Shown in pieces: positions 6,631 through 12,799 of a DNA stretch of 16,093 nt. This DNA is from Holophagaceae bacterium (GTDB lineage: Bacteria; Acidobacteriota; Holophagae; Holophagales; Holophagaceae). Positions within the stretch are counted from its first letter, which is position 1, and each line of letters begins with the position of its first letter. The notes under the pieces are model-generated. The model saw only the letters and a program-made list of their open reading frames with translations, was not told where the DNA came from and did no database searches. The DNA is taken from assembly GCA_003158505.1 (NCBI GenBank), contig PMJK01000019.1:1-16093 (forward strand), written 5' to 3'. The position numbers were made by a program, and so were the translations under genes.

Positions 6631-7827
6631 GTGAGCTCCCTGCCCTGGGATCTTCCGGCCCCCGAAGCCGGTCGGGTTGCGCACCCCAATGCCGCAGGCC
6701 TGGGACGTTCGGAGCTGGGGTCGCTCATGGCCAGCCTCGGCGAACCCCCCTGGCGGGGCGGACAACTCCTCACAGGACTGCTGAGGCAGCGCTGGACCCG
6801 GTGGGAGCAGTTCTCGAACCTCTCCAAGTCCCTCCGCGCCAGGCTGGACTCCGAAGTGGATCTGGCCTGGCCTTCGATCGTCCAGAGCCAACCGTCCGAC
6901 GACGGCTCCACCAAGCATGTCTTCGACCTGCGTGACGGACGCCAGGTCGAGGGCGTGCACATGCCCTATGTCGTTCCGGGGTCCGGTCCGCGACCTGCAT
7001 CCCCGGAGCCCCTGCGCCAGAGGCAGGCACAGCCTGCCTCTGGTTTCGAGGATCTCGACGAGACTCTCGATCGTGTCACCCTCTGCCTCTCCAGCCAGGT
7101 GGGCTGTGCCATGGGGTGCACCTTCTGCGCCACGGGACAGCTGGGCATCATCCGAAACCTCACTGCATCGGAGATCGTGGGCCAAGTGGTGGCCATGCTG
7201 AACCATCACGCCCATCCCCAGGGCCGGCCCGTTAACTTGGTTTTCATGGGCATGGGCGAGCCCCTGCACAACTTCGACCATCTCATGGCGGCCTTCGAGA
7301 CACTGACGGATGCGGAGGGTCTCGCCATTCCGCCCCGGCGCATCACGGTGTCCACCTCGGGCCTGGTGAGCGGCATCGACCGGCTGGGCACCTTTGCCCG
7401 CCGCCCCCGGTTGGCCCTCAGCCTGAACAGCAGCACGGACGAGGCCCGCTCGCGCCTCATGCCTGTGAATCGCGTCTGGAACCTGGAAGCCCTGGCCCAG
7501 GCGCTGGGACGTTTCCCCCTTCAATCCGGCGAACGGATCACCATTGAGTACGTGCTTCTGAAGGGGGTCACGGACAGCCAAGAGGACGGTCGCCGCCTCG
7601 CGGCCTTCGCGCGCCGCTTCCCTGCCAAAGTGAACCTGATTCCCTTCAATCCCCATGAAGGATCCGGCTTCGAGCCTCCCGAGGAATCCCGCATCGGGGA
7701 TCTCTGTCGCCTATTGTCCGATGCGGATCTACCGGTCAGCGTCCGGCGCAGCCGGGGCCAGGATGTGGCCGGCGCCTGTGGCCAGCTGGTGCGGGATAGC
7801 CAGCCGCGACATCCGAAACTTCGCTGA
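6631..7827 (+). CDS. rlmN: Dual-specificity 23S rRNA (A2503-C2)/tRNA (A37-C2) methyltransferase RlmN
   Basis: RlmN is a radical-SAM enzyme that methylates C2 of A2503 in 23S rRNA, at the peptide exit tunnel, and of A37 in some tRNAs. The 398-residue product has the CxxxCxxC iron-sulphur motif as C159-AMG-C163-TF-C166, followed by ATGQLGIIRNLTASEIVGQ. It also has the GMGEPLHNFD SAM-binding stretch, and the C-terminal SRGQDVAGACGQL with Cys383, the residue that carries the methyl intermediate. Between VEGVHMPY (106-113) and DRVTLCLSSQVGC, where E. coli RlmN has only a few residues, there is an extra stretch of about 30 residues rich in Pro, Gln, Arg and Ser. Its DNA coincides with a structured repeat (6975-7043). 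The GTG start at 6631 has GGGTGG about 8 nt upstream and follows the small-protein stop by 3 nt. Confidence 0.96.
   Translation: MSSLPWDLPAPEAGRVAHPNAAGLGRSELGSLMASLGEPPWRGGQLLTGLLRQRWTRWEQFSNLSKSLRARLDSEVDLAWPSIVQSQPSDDGSTKHVFDLRDGRQVEGVHMPYVVPGSGPRPASPEPLRQRQAQPASGFEDLDETLDRVTLCLSSQVGCAMGCTFCATGQLGIIRNLTASEIVGQVVAMLNHHAHPQGRPVNLVFMGMGEPLHNFDHLMAAFETLTDAEGLAIPPRRITVSTSGLVSGIDRLGTFARRPRLALSLNSSTDEARSRLMPVNRVWNLEALAQALGRFPLQSGERITIEYVLLKGVTDSQEDGRRLAAFARRFPAKVNLIPFNPHEGSGFEPPEESRIGDLCRLLSDADLPVSVRRSRGQDVAGACGQLVRDSQPRHPKLR
6975..7043 (+). repeat. Structured repeat, copy C, lying in frame inside rlmN
   Basis: TCCGGGG (6975-6981) pairs with CCCCGGA (7001-7007). The linker GCCCCTGCG follows, then a perfect 12-bp hairpin, CCAGAGGCAGGC (7017-7028) and its complement (7032-7043), around the loop ACA. 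This is the same order of parts as the intergenic copies at 3213-3296 and 12800-12943, in the same orientation. The span of 69 nt is a multiple of three and encodes about residues 115-138 of RlmN, all within the stretch that E. coli RlmN lacks. Ends are my estimate from the outermost pairing. Confidence 0.6.
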
Positions 7828-7846
7828 TTTCGGTCATGCTGGACTG

Positions 7847-8449
7847 GTGCAACCCACGCCCAAGCCCTTCTTCGCCACCCTCCACGCATTGCTCGACGCG
7901 GAGGGCGAGATCACGCTCGGCGAACTGCTGGAGGCGGCCGGGGAACAGACCTATGGCCTATTGGTGCTGCTGCTCTCGCTGCCGAATCTCATTCCCGGGC
8001 TGAACGTCGGATTGGCCCCCGTGGGAGGCATCGGGCTCATGGCCCTTGGAATGCAGCTGGCCTGGGGCAAGGCCCAGCCTTGGGTTCCCCGGCGCATCAA
8101 GGCCCAGCCCATCCACAAGGGACGAATCAAGGACGCCCTTGCCAAACTCGAGACTCAGCTCAGCCGATTCCGTTGGCAGGGATCCCAACGGCGGCATGTC
8201 AGCCCCCGCTGGATGGGCGCCATCATCGCCTGGACGGGCTTCCTGCTGGCCCTCCCGGTGCCCCTGCCCTTCGGCAACCAGCTGCCCGCGGCCATCCTTT
8301 GCCTTCTGGGGGCGGCCCTTCTGGAGGAACGCCTTGCCTGGGCCTGGATCGGGGTGGCGGCTTCCTTTGGCAACACCCTCTACTTCGCCTTCAGCTTCGA
8401 TCTCATCGTTCGCGCCTCCATGGCGGCCTTCCACGTGCTGGTGAAGTGA
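7847..8449 (+). CDS. ExoD-family exopolysaccharide synthesis membrane protein
   Basis: A 200-residue inner-membrane protein of the ExoD family, named for a rhizobial gene needed for exopolysaccharide production and alkali tolerance; the molecular function of the family is not established. The N-terminal cytoplasmic part (LHALLDAEGEITLGELLEAAGEQTYGLLVLLLSLPNLIPG) matches the conserved family opening. It is followed by hydrophobic stretches GLAPVGGIGLMALGMQLAW, MGAIIAWTGFLLALPV, LPAAILCLLGAALLE and LAWAWIGVAASFGNTLYFAF, separated by a basic cytoplasmic loop. I chose the GTG at 7847 because it is the first in-frame start after the rlmN stop and gives the usual family length; the frame is open further upstream inside rlmN but those residues are not family-like. 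The ribosome binding site is weak. The stop TGA shares one base with the trmD start (TGATG), so translation of the two is coupled. Confidence 0.82.
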   Translation: MQPTPKPFFATLHALLDAEGEITLGELLEAAGEQTYGLLVLLLSLPNLIPGLNVGLAPVGGIGLMALGMQLAWGKAQPWVPRRIKAQPIHKGRIKDALAKLETQLSRFRWQGSQRRHVSPRWMGAIIAWTGFLLALPVPLPFGNQLPAAILCLLGAALLEERLAWAWIGVAASFGNTLYFAFSFDLIVRASMAAFHVLVK

Positions 8450-9240
8450 TGCGATTCGACGCCCTCACGCTCTTCCCGGAATTCTTCGAGGCCGCCCACC
8501 TGGGCATCACGGGTCGCGCCTTCCGCGATCTGGGGCACGGGCTGCATACCCATAGCTACCGCCCTTACGCCGGGAACGCCTTTGGTCATGTCGACGACTC
8601 GCCCTTCGGTGGGGGGCCCGGCATGATCCTGCGGCCGGAGGTGCTGCGGGACACCCTGGCTTCCGTCCCGCGGAGTGGCCAGGGCCGCATCATCCACTTC
8701 AGCCCCGCTGCGCCGCCCCTCACCCATGCCAAGGTGGTGGAACTCGCGAAGCTTGATCAGTTGATCCTGGTCTGCACCCGCTACGAAGGCCTGGATCAGC
8801 GAGCCATCGAGCGATGCGTCGACGAGGAACTGAGCGTCGGAGAAGCGGTGCTCAGTGGGGGCGAGCTGCCCGCCCTCGTCCTCATCGACGCCGTCTGCCG
8901 CTGGCTTCCCGGCGTCCTGGGCAACGAGGCTTCCGCCCAGCAGGACAGCTTCGCCACGGGCCTGCTGGATCATCCGCATTACACGCGGCCGGCCAGCTTT
9001 CAAGGGTTGGAGGTGCCGGCCATCCTTCAGGGTGGCGACCACGGTGCCGTCCGTCTCTGGCGTTTGCGGGAGGCCATGGCCAGGACCAAGCGGCTCCGGC
9101 CTGACCTGTGGATGGCCTACCTGCGGGACCGACTGGTCAACCTGGACCGCCCCGCCCAGTGGTGCGCCTGGCAGGTAGAGCATCCGGAGGAATGGGAGCG
9201 GCCCAAGCCGAAGGGATGGAAAGGATGGAAGCCCGAATGA
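8449..9240 (+). CDS. trmD: tRNA (guanine-N1-)-methyltransferase
   Basis: TrmD adds the N1 methyl to G37 of tRNAs reading CUN, CCN and CGG codons, which prevents +1 frameshifting. It is a SPOUT-class dimer with a trefoil knot binding SAM. The 263-residue product starts MRFDALTLFPEFF and carries the SAM-knot sequences VCTRYEGLDQRAIERCVDEELSVGEAVLSGGELPALVLIDAVCRWLPGVLG, closely parallel to E. coli. The downstream helix DSFATGLLDHPHYTRPASFQG and GDHGAVRLWR are also present. The C-terminus is a short Trp/Lys/Pro-rich tail. It is about the family's usual length. The start overlaps the exoD-family stop by one base. In many bacteria trmD sits in rpsP-rimM-trmD-rplS; here rpsP and rimM are not upstream and rlmN with the exoD-like gene occupy that place. 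Confidence 0.96.
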   Translation: MRFDALTLFPEFFEAAHLGITGRAFRDLGHGLHTHSYRPYAGNAFGHVDDSPFGGGPGMILRPEVLRDTLASVPRSGQGRIIHFSPAAPPLTHAKVVELAKLDQLILVCTRYEGLDQRAIERCVDEELSVGEAVLSGGELPALVLIDAVCRWLPGVLGNEASAQQDSFATGLLDHPHYTRPASFQGLEVPAILQGGDHGAVRLWRLREAMARTKRLRPDLWMAYLRDRLVNLDRPAQWCAWQVEHPEEWERPKPKGWKGWKPE

Positions 9241-9278
9241 CCCCTTCCCTTTCCGGCCCATTCCGATACACTGGTTGA

Positions 9279-9294
9279 CTCCCCGTCTGGGGAC
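9279..9294 (+). other. Short hairpin in the trmD-rplS spacer
   Basis: TCCCC (9280-9284) and GGGGA (9289-9293) form a 5-bp stem around the tetranucleotide GTCT, about 57 nt before the rplS start. A possible -10 (TACACT at 9267-9272) sits just upstream, without a good -35. The 110-nt spacer is longer than others in this operon, leaving room for a separate promoter or a leader structure for rplS. Evidence is limited to the pairing. Confidence 0.3.
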
Positions 9295-9350
9295 TTTCGA
9301 GCCATGTCCGCCTGTGTTCAGGTTTAGGGACCGCTGGCCCAGGAGCCCAC

Positions 9351-9710
9351 ATGAGTCACATCATCGATCAGCTTGAAGCCAGCCTGCTTCGCACGGACCT
9401 CCCCCGCATCCAGCCCGGCGACACCGTCAAGGTGCATGTCAAGGTCAAGGAAGGCGAGAAGGAGCGCATTCAGCTCTTCCAGGGCATCGTCATCGGCATC
9501 AAGGGCGGCGGCATGCGTACCTCCTTCACCGTCCGCAAGGTCGCGAGCGGCGTGGGTGTAGAGCGCATCTTCCCACTCAACAGCCCCACCATCGACAAGC
9601 TGGAAGTCATCCGTCACGGCAAGGTCCGCCGCGCCAAGCTCTACTTCCTCCGCGAGAAGCTCGGCAAGGCCGGTCGCCTCAAAGAACGCCGCACAGAGAA
9701 CGGCGAGTAG
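9351..9710 (+). CDS. rplS: 50S ribosomal protein L19
   Basis: L19 lies at the 30S-50S interface of the ribosome. The 119-residue product is the usual length and aligns throughout with the family: IIDQLEASLLRTDLPRIQPGDTVKVHVKVKEGEKERIQLFQGIVIGIKGGG, then TSFTVRKVASGVGVERIFPLNSPTIDKLEVIRHGKVRRAKLYFLREKLGKAGRLKE. The C-terminus is basic, as expected for rRNA binding, with a short extra tail (RRTENGE). The ATG at 9351 has CAGGAG about 5-10 nt upstream. It follows trmD, the standard neighbour, and is followed by a strong terminator, so it is the last gene of its operon. Confidence 0.98.
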   Translation: MSHIIDQLEASLLRTDLPRIQPGDTVKVHVKVKEGEKERIQLFQGIVIGIKGGGMRTSFTVRKVASGVGVERIFPLNSPTIDKLEVIRHGKVRRAKLYFLREKLGKAGRLKERRTENGE

Positions 9711-9727
9711 GGCTACTTCTCACCCAT

Positions 9728-9755
9728 AAAAAAGCGCCCGGTCGGGCGCTTTTTT
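9728..9755 (+). terminator. Intrinsic terminator after rplS
   Basis: A GCGCCC/GGGCGC stem (9734-9739 with 9744-9749, loop GGTC) is flanked by six A on the left and six T on the right, so the A-T pairs extend the stem. The run of T gives a classical Rho-independent terminator on the plus strand. The symmetric A run would also allow it to act on the minus strand, although no convergent gene ends here. Confidence 0.93.
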
Positions 9756-9917
9756 GTCGAAAAATAATAGGGCAACCCAGCTATCTAAAACGACTTGGAT
9801 CTTTATTTCTGATTCATCTTTTCCGCGATTACCCCCGGCCTTGATCTGGCTATCTGTGGAAAGATGAACCCGGGTGCTCCAGCTGGTCCATTCAGGGCCG
9901 CCATCCTGGGAGGATTT
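9756..9917. other. AT-rich intergenic region upstream of the barrel gene
   Basis: This stretch is clearly richer in A and T than its surroundings (for example GAAAAATAATAGG and CTTTATTTCTGATTC). It follows the terminator and presumably carries the promoter of the outer-membrane protein gene. TATCTA at 9782-9787 is a possible -10, but the nearest TTG-type -35 (TTGTCG at 9754-9759) is 22 nt away, too far for a confident call. GCTATCT occurs twice (9780-9786 and 9849-9855). I see no small ORF with a good start in it. Confidence 0.35.
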
Positions 9918-10451
9918 ATGAAGATTTCGTCCCTTTCCACCCTCGCCATCCTGGTTGCCACCGCCCTATCCCTCCAGGCAGAGCCCCCTCGGTATGGTGT
10001 GCAGGGTCTGGTGAACATCCCGCAGGACGACCTCAAGACCTATCTCGACAACAATCTTGGAATTGGCATCGGCGTTCACGGCACCTTCGATCTGGGCAAC
10101 GGCCACATGCTTCGCCCCCGTCTGGATTACAGCCTCTACCAGCAAGCCTCCATGGCCTCCGTCAAGCAGAGTGCCTCCTACCTCAGCCTCGGTGGGGACT
10201 ATCTCTACTTCATCGCCGGCCAGCCCGAAGGTTACTACGTGACAGCTGGCCTATCGGCCATGCGTTGGTCCCTGCAGCACCAGGATCCCGGGACCGACCT
10301 GACCAATGCCACCACCAAGTTCGGTGAGGCGGCGGGCATCGGCTACCAGTGGGATTACAACATCGGGACCGAGGTCCGGTGGGTGCATTCCAGCGTGTCC
10401 AACAATTTCAGGGCAGACTCCTTGCAAGCGGCTGTCACCTTCCGGTTCTGA
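9918..10451 (+). CDS. Small outer-membrane beta-barrel protein (OmpW/OmpX-like)
   Basis: The 177-residue product begins with a clear Sec signal peptide, MKISSLSTLAILVATALSLQA, with likely cleavage after Ala21. The mature part of about 156 residues has alternating strands with aromatic girdles (LRPRLDYSLYQQ, SYLSLGGDYLYFI, GYYVTAGLSAMRWS, AGIGYQWDYNIGTEVRWVHSS) and ends AAVTFRF, with the terminal Phe that the BAM machinery recognises. This fits an eight-stranded barrel. The ligand or role is unknown. The ATG at 9918 has GGGAGGA directly upstream, and an in-frame ATG at 9864 would place the signal peptide internally, so I reject the longer form. It is probably monocistronic, between the rplS terminator and the convergent ubiD-type gene. 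Confidence 0.82.
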   Translation: MKISSLSTLAILVATALSLQAEPPRYGVQGLVNIPQDDLKTYLDNNLGIGIGVHGTFDLGNGHMLRPRLDYSLYQQASMASVKQSASYLSLGGDYLYFIAGQPEGYYVTAGLSAMRWSLQHQDPGTDLTNATTKFGEAAGIGYQWDYNIGTEVRWVHSSVSNNFRADSLQAAVTFRF

Positions 10452-10496
10452 CCCGTTCCTTTTCTGCATCGCAGACCCCAATCGAGGCCCGCGCCC

Positions 10497-11966
10497 TCAT
10501 AGGCCATATTCCTTCCAGCGCCATTTGACTCGATCCAGGACTTCATCCGGTAAGACCAGGTCCCGAGGCCACTCTCGGGTATAGCCATCCCAGGGTTGGT
10601 TCTTGCGGGTAGCGTCGATGCCCACCTTGCTGCCAAAGGCGAAGCGGTTGGCGGCGTGATCGAGCACATCCAACGGGCCCTCGGTAAACAGCATGTCGCG
10701 CTTCGGATCCACGTTGCTGGTGAGGCGGAAGAGCACCTCATTCAGGTCGTGGGGATCGATATCCTCATCCACCACCACGATGCCCTTGGTGAACATGATC
10801 TGCCCCGTGCCCCAGATGGCGTTCATTACCTTCTGGGCATGGCCGGGATACTCCTTCTTCATGGAGAGGATCACCAGGTTGTGGAAGGCCCCGGCGGCGG
10901 GCAGGTGCATGTCGCGAATTTCCGGCAGGACCATGCGCAGGAGGGGCAGGAAGATGCGCTCCGTCGCCAAACCGAGGTAGGCATCCTCCTGGGGCGGGCG
11001 GCCCACGATGGTGGCGGGAAACACAGGACTCTTCCGCATCGTGATGGCTTCCACGTGCAGCACCGGGTAGTCGTCCGCCAGAGAGTAGTAGCCCGTGTGG
11101 TCGCCGAAGGGCCCCTCCCTGCGCAGCTCGCCGGGATTCACGTAACCTTCGATGACGATCTCGCTGTCGGCGGGCACCTCCAGATCATTCGTCACACAGG
11201 GCACCATCTCGATGCCCTCGCCCCGCAGGAAGCCCGCGAACATCACCTCGCTGATGAAGGGCGGCAGAGGCGCGGTGGCGGCATAGGTCAGGGCCGGGTC
11301 TCCCCCGAAGCTCACGGCCACGGGCATGCGCTCGTCCCGGCCGTAGCCGTGGCGATTGCGCGCCCCGTCGTGGTGCAACTGGGTGTGGAAACCCAGGGTG
11401 CGGTCGTCAAACACCTGAAGGCGATAGAGCCCCATGTTGCGATGGCCGGACTGCTTGTTCCGGGTGTGGCTCAGTCCCAGGGTGATGAAGGGTCCGCCAT
11501 CCTCGGGCCAGGTCGTGAGCACCGGCAGGTCCGACAGCTTCACCTGGTCGCCCTTCAGCACGACCTCCTGGCAGATCCCCTTCCGCACGGTCTTCGGCAT
11601 CCAATGGCTGACTTCCGCCAGCACGGGCAGCTTGGCCAGCTTCTCGAAGAAACCCATCCCGGGCTTGGGCATGGCCTCCTGAACCAGCTTCTCGATGCGG
11701 TCCGCGACCTCGTCCAGACCGCGGGGTTCCCGGTCCACGCCCAGGGCCATCTCCATGCGCCTGAGGCCGCCGAAGGCGTTCATGGCCACGGGGATGGTCT
11801 TCCCGAGCGGTTTCTCGAAGAGCAGCGCCTTCCCGCCCCCGGGCTGCTTGGACACCCGGTCGGCGATGGCGCCCATCTCCAGGTAGGGATCCACCTCGGG
11901 TTTTACCCGATTCAGCTCGCCCGCAGTCTCAAGCTGCTTCAGGAAGGTCTGGAAGTCACGGCCCAT
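10497..11966 (-). CDS. ubiD: UbiD-family (prenylated-FMN-dependent) decarboxylase
   Basis: UbiD enzymes remove a carboxyl group from aromatic or unsaturated acids using prenyl-FMN made by UbiX. The classical role is 4-hydroxybenzoate-derived quinone synthesis, and relatives act in menaquinone synthesis by the futalosine route or in aromatic degradation. The 489-residue length is typical. Conserved cofactor and catalytic regions are NMGLYR (Asn177, Arg182) and GELRREGPFGDHTGYY (Glu284 and Asp289, matching the catalytic acidic pair), and FPATIVGRPPQEDAYLG follows. The C-terminus FAFGSKVGIDATRK also matches the family. The substrate cannot be told from sequence. No ubiX is in the window. The ATG at 11966 has CGGAG about 7 nt upstream. 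The gene is divergent from rplU and convergent with the barrel gene, separated by 45 bp holding only a 5-bp hairpin. Confidence 0.9.
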   Translation of the reverse strand: MGRDFQTFLKQLETAGELNRVKPEVDPYLEMGAIADRVSKQPGGGKALLFEKPLGKTIPVAMNAFGGLRRMEMALGVDREPRGLDEVADRIEKLVQEAMPKPGMGFFEKLAKLPVLAEVSHWMPKTVRKGICQEVVLKGDQVKLSDLPVLTTWPEDGGPFITLGLSHTRNKQSGHRNMGLYRLQVFDDRTLGFHTQLHHDGARNRHGYGRDERMPVAVSFGGDPALTYAATAPLPPFISEVMFAGFLRGEGIEMVPCVTNDLEVPADSEIVIEGYVNPGELRREGPFGDHTGYYSLADDYPVLHVEAITMRKSPVFPATIVGRPPQEDAYLGLATERIFLPLLRMVLPEIRDMHLPAAGAFHNLVILSMKKEYPGHAQKVMNAIWGTGQIMFTKGIVVVDEDIDPHDLNEVLFRLTSNVDPKRDMLFTEGPLDVLDHAANRFAFGSKVGIDATRKNQPWDGYTREWPRDLVLPDEVLDRVKWRWKEYGL

Positions 11967-11992
11967 GGCAATCTCCGGACCTCGATCATCCC

Positions 11993-12017
11993 ACCCTGTA
12001 GGGTTTCCCAGAAACCC
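11993..12017. promoter_or_regulatory. Overlapping dyad symmetries between ubiD and rplU
   Basis: Two perfect inverted repeats overlap: ACCCT-GT-AGGGT (11993-12004) and GGGTTTC-CCA-GAAACCC (12001-12017). They share the GGGT at 12001-12004, so only one can form at a time. They begin 26 bp upstream of the ubiD start codon and could be a protein-binding operator or part of the ubiD leader RNA. Confidence 0.35.
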
Positions 12018-12043
12018 ACTGCCCCATTGTCGAGGAATTCCCC

Positions 12044-12072
12044 TTGAGCCGACAGGCTTTCTCCTTCATACT
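12044..12072 (+). promoter_or_regulatory. Probable sigma-70-type promoter for rplU-rpmA
   Basis: TTGAGC (12044-12049) and CATACT (12067-12072) are separated by exactly 17 nt, matching the consensus boxes at 4 of 6 positions each. Transcription would begin near 12079, leaving a leader of about 73 nt before rplU. Within that leader GCGC and ATGG pair with CCAT and GCGC across a small bulge (around 12103-12131), a possible but unproven leader structure. Confidence 0.5.
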
Positions 12073-12151
12073 GATGGGCCTTGCCCTGGCCATGGGCTCC
12101 CAAGCGCGTCCGATGGACTGCCGCCCATGCGCCCCAACCAAAGAGGTCTCC

Positions 12152-12463
12152 ATGTTCGCAATCATCAAGACCGGCGGAAAGCAGTACCGCGTCGCCGAGG
12201 GCGATATCCTCCGTGTGGAAACGCTGGAGAAGGATCCCAAGCAGGCCTTCACCTTCGACCAAGTGCTGCTCATCGAAAACGACGGCGATTTGAAGGTGGG
12301 CCAGCCTACCGTGAGCGGAGCCACGGTCGAGGCCGAGGTCATCACCCACGATCGGGCCAAGAAGGTGATCATCTTCAAGAAGAAGAAGACCACCACCTAC
12401 CAGCGCACGCAGGGCCATCGCCAGGGTTTCACCGAAGTACGAATCAAGGCGATCAAAGCCTAG
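12152..12463 (+). CDS. rplU: 50S ribosomal protein L21
   Basis: L21 binds 23S rRNA in the large subunit and is normally encoded directly before L27, as here. The 103-residue product has the standard length and the family signature: MFAIIKTGGKQYRVAEGDILRVE at the start, VLLIENDGDLKVGQPTVSGATVEAEVITHDRAKKVIIFKKKKTTTYQRTQGHRQGFTEVRI at the end. I chose the ATG at 12152 because L21 proteins begin with this MFA-type sequence and because AGAGGT lies about 5 nt upstream. An upstream in-frame extension (from 12044) is not family-like and overlaps the promoter. Confidence 0.98.
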   Translation: MFAIIKTGGKQYRVAEGDILRVETLEKDPKQAFTFDQVLLIENDGDLKVGQPTVSGATVEAEVITHDRAKKVIIFKKKKTTTYQRTQGHRQGFTEVRIKAIKA

Positions 12464-12469
12464 CTCTGC

Positions 12470-12492
12470 TTTTTTCGCCAAAGGCGAAAAAG
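12470..12492 (+). other. T-stem/A-stem hairpin between rplU and rpmA
   Basis: TTTTTTCGCC (12470-12479) pairs with GGCGAAAAAG (12483-12492) around the loop AAA, ten pairs counting one T-G wobble. Unlike a terminator, the T run precedes the stem and the A run follows it, on either strand. It lies 7 nt after the rplU stop and 40 nt before rpmA, and could act as an mRNA processing or stability site that sets L21:L27 output. Confidence 0.5.
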
Positions 12493-12532
12493 TTTGGAAA
12501 ATGCATCCAATTCATTCTGAAGAGGTCCTTCC

Positions 12533-12793
12533 ATGGCTCATAAAAAAGGCGTCGGTTCCAGCCGCAACGGTCGCGATTCCCATTCCCAGCGCCTCGGCGT
12601 GAAGGAGTTTGGGGGCGAGCTCGTCCCCGGCGGCTCCATTCTCGTCCGCCAGCGCGGCACCAAGTTCAAGGCCGGCATCAACGTCGGCATGGGCAAGGAC
12701 CACACCCTCTTTGCCAAGATTGAGGGCAAGGTCCGCTTCCAGGACAAGGGCCAGAGCGGCCGTTTCATCCACATCGATCCCATCGAGAGTTAG
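12533..12793 (+). CDS. rpmA: 50S ribosomal protein L27
   Basis: L27 reaches into the peptidyl transferase centre with its N-terminal tail. The 86-residue product starts MAHKKGVGSSRNGRDSHSQRLGVKEFGGE and continues with LVRQRGTKFKAGINVGMGKDHTLFAKIEGKVRF, matching the family throughout. The protein starts directly with AHKKG, so there is no N-terminal extension of the kind cleaved by Prp protease in Firmicutes. AGAGG lies about 8 nt before the ATG. It follows rplU by 69 nt and precedes a structured repeat and obgE. Confidence 0.98.
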   Translation: MAHKKGVGSSRNGRDSHSQRLGVKEFGGELVPGGSILVRQRGTKFKAGINVGMGKDHTLFAKIEGKVRFQDKGQSGRFIHIDPIES

Positions 12794-12799
12794 GCTTTC

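Noticed and set aside
10463..10475. Short hairpin TCTGC-ATC-GCAGA between the barrel gene and ubiD
   Set aside because: Five base pairs with no T run; too weak to call a terminator for either convergent gene.
10596..12047. 483-codon plus-strand frame antisense to ubiD
   Set aside because: The His/Gly/Val/Leu-rich product is typical of a mirrored GC-rich gene, and the ubiD frame has clear conserved motifs along its whole length.
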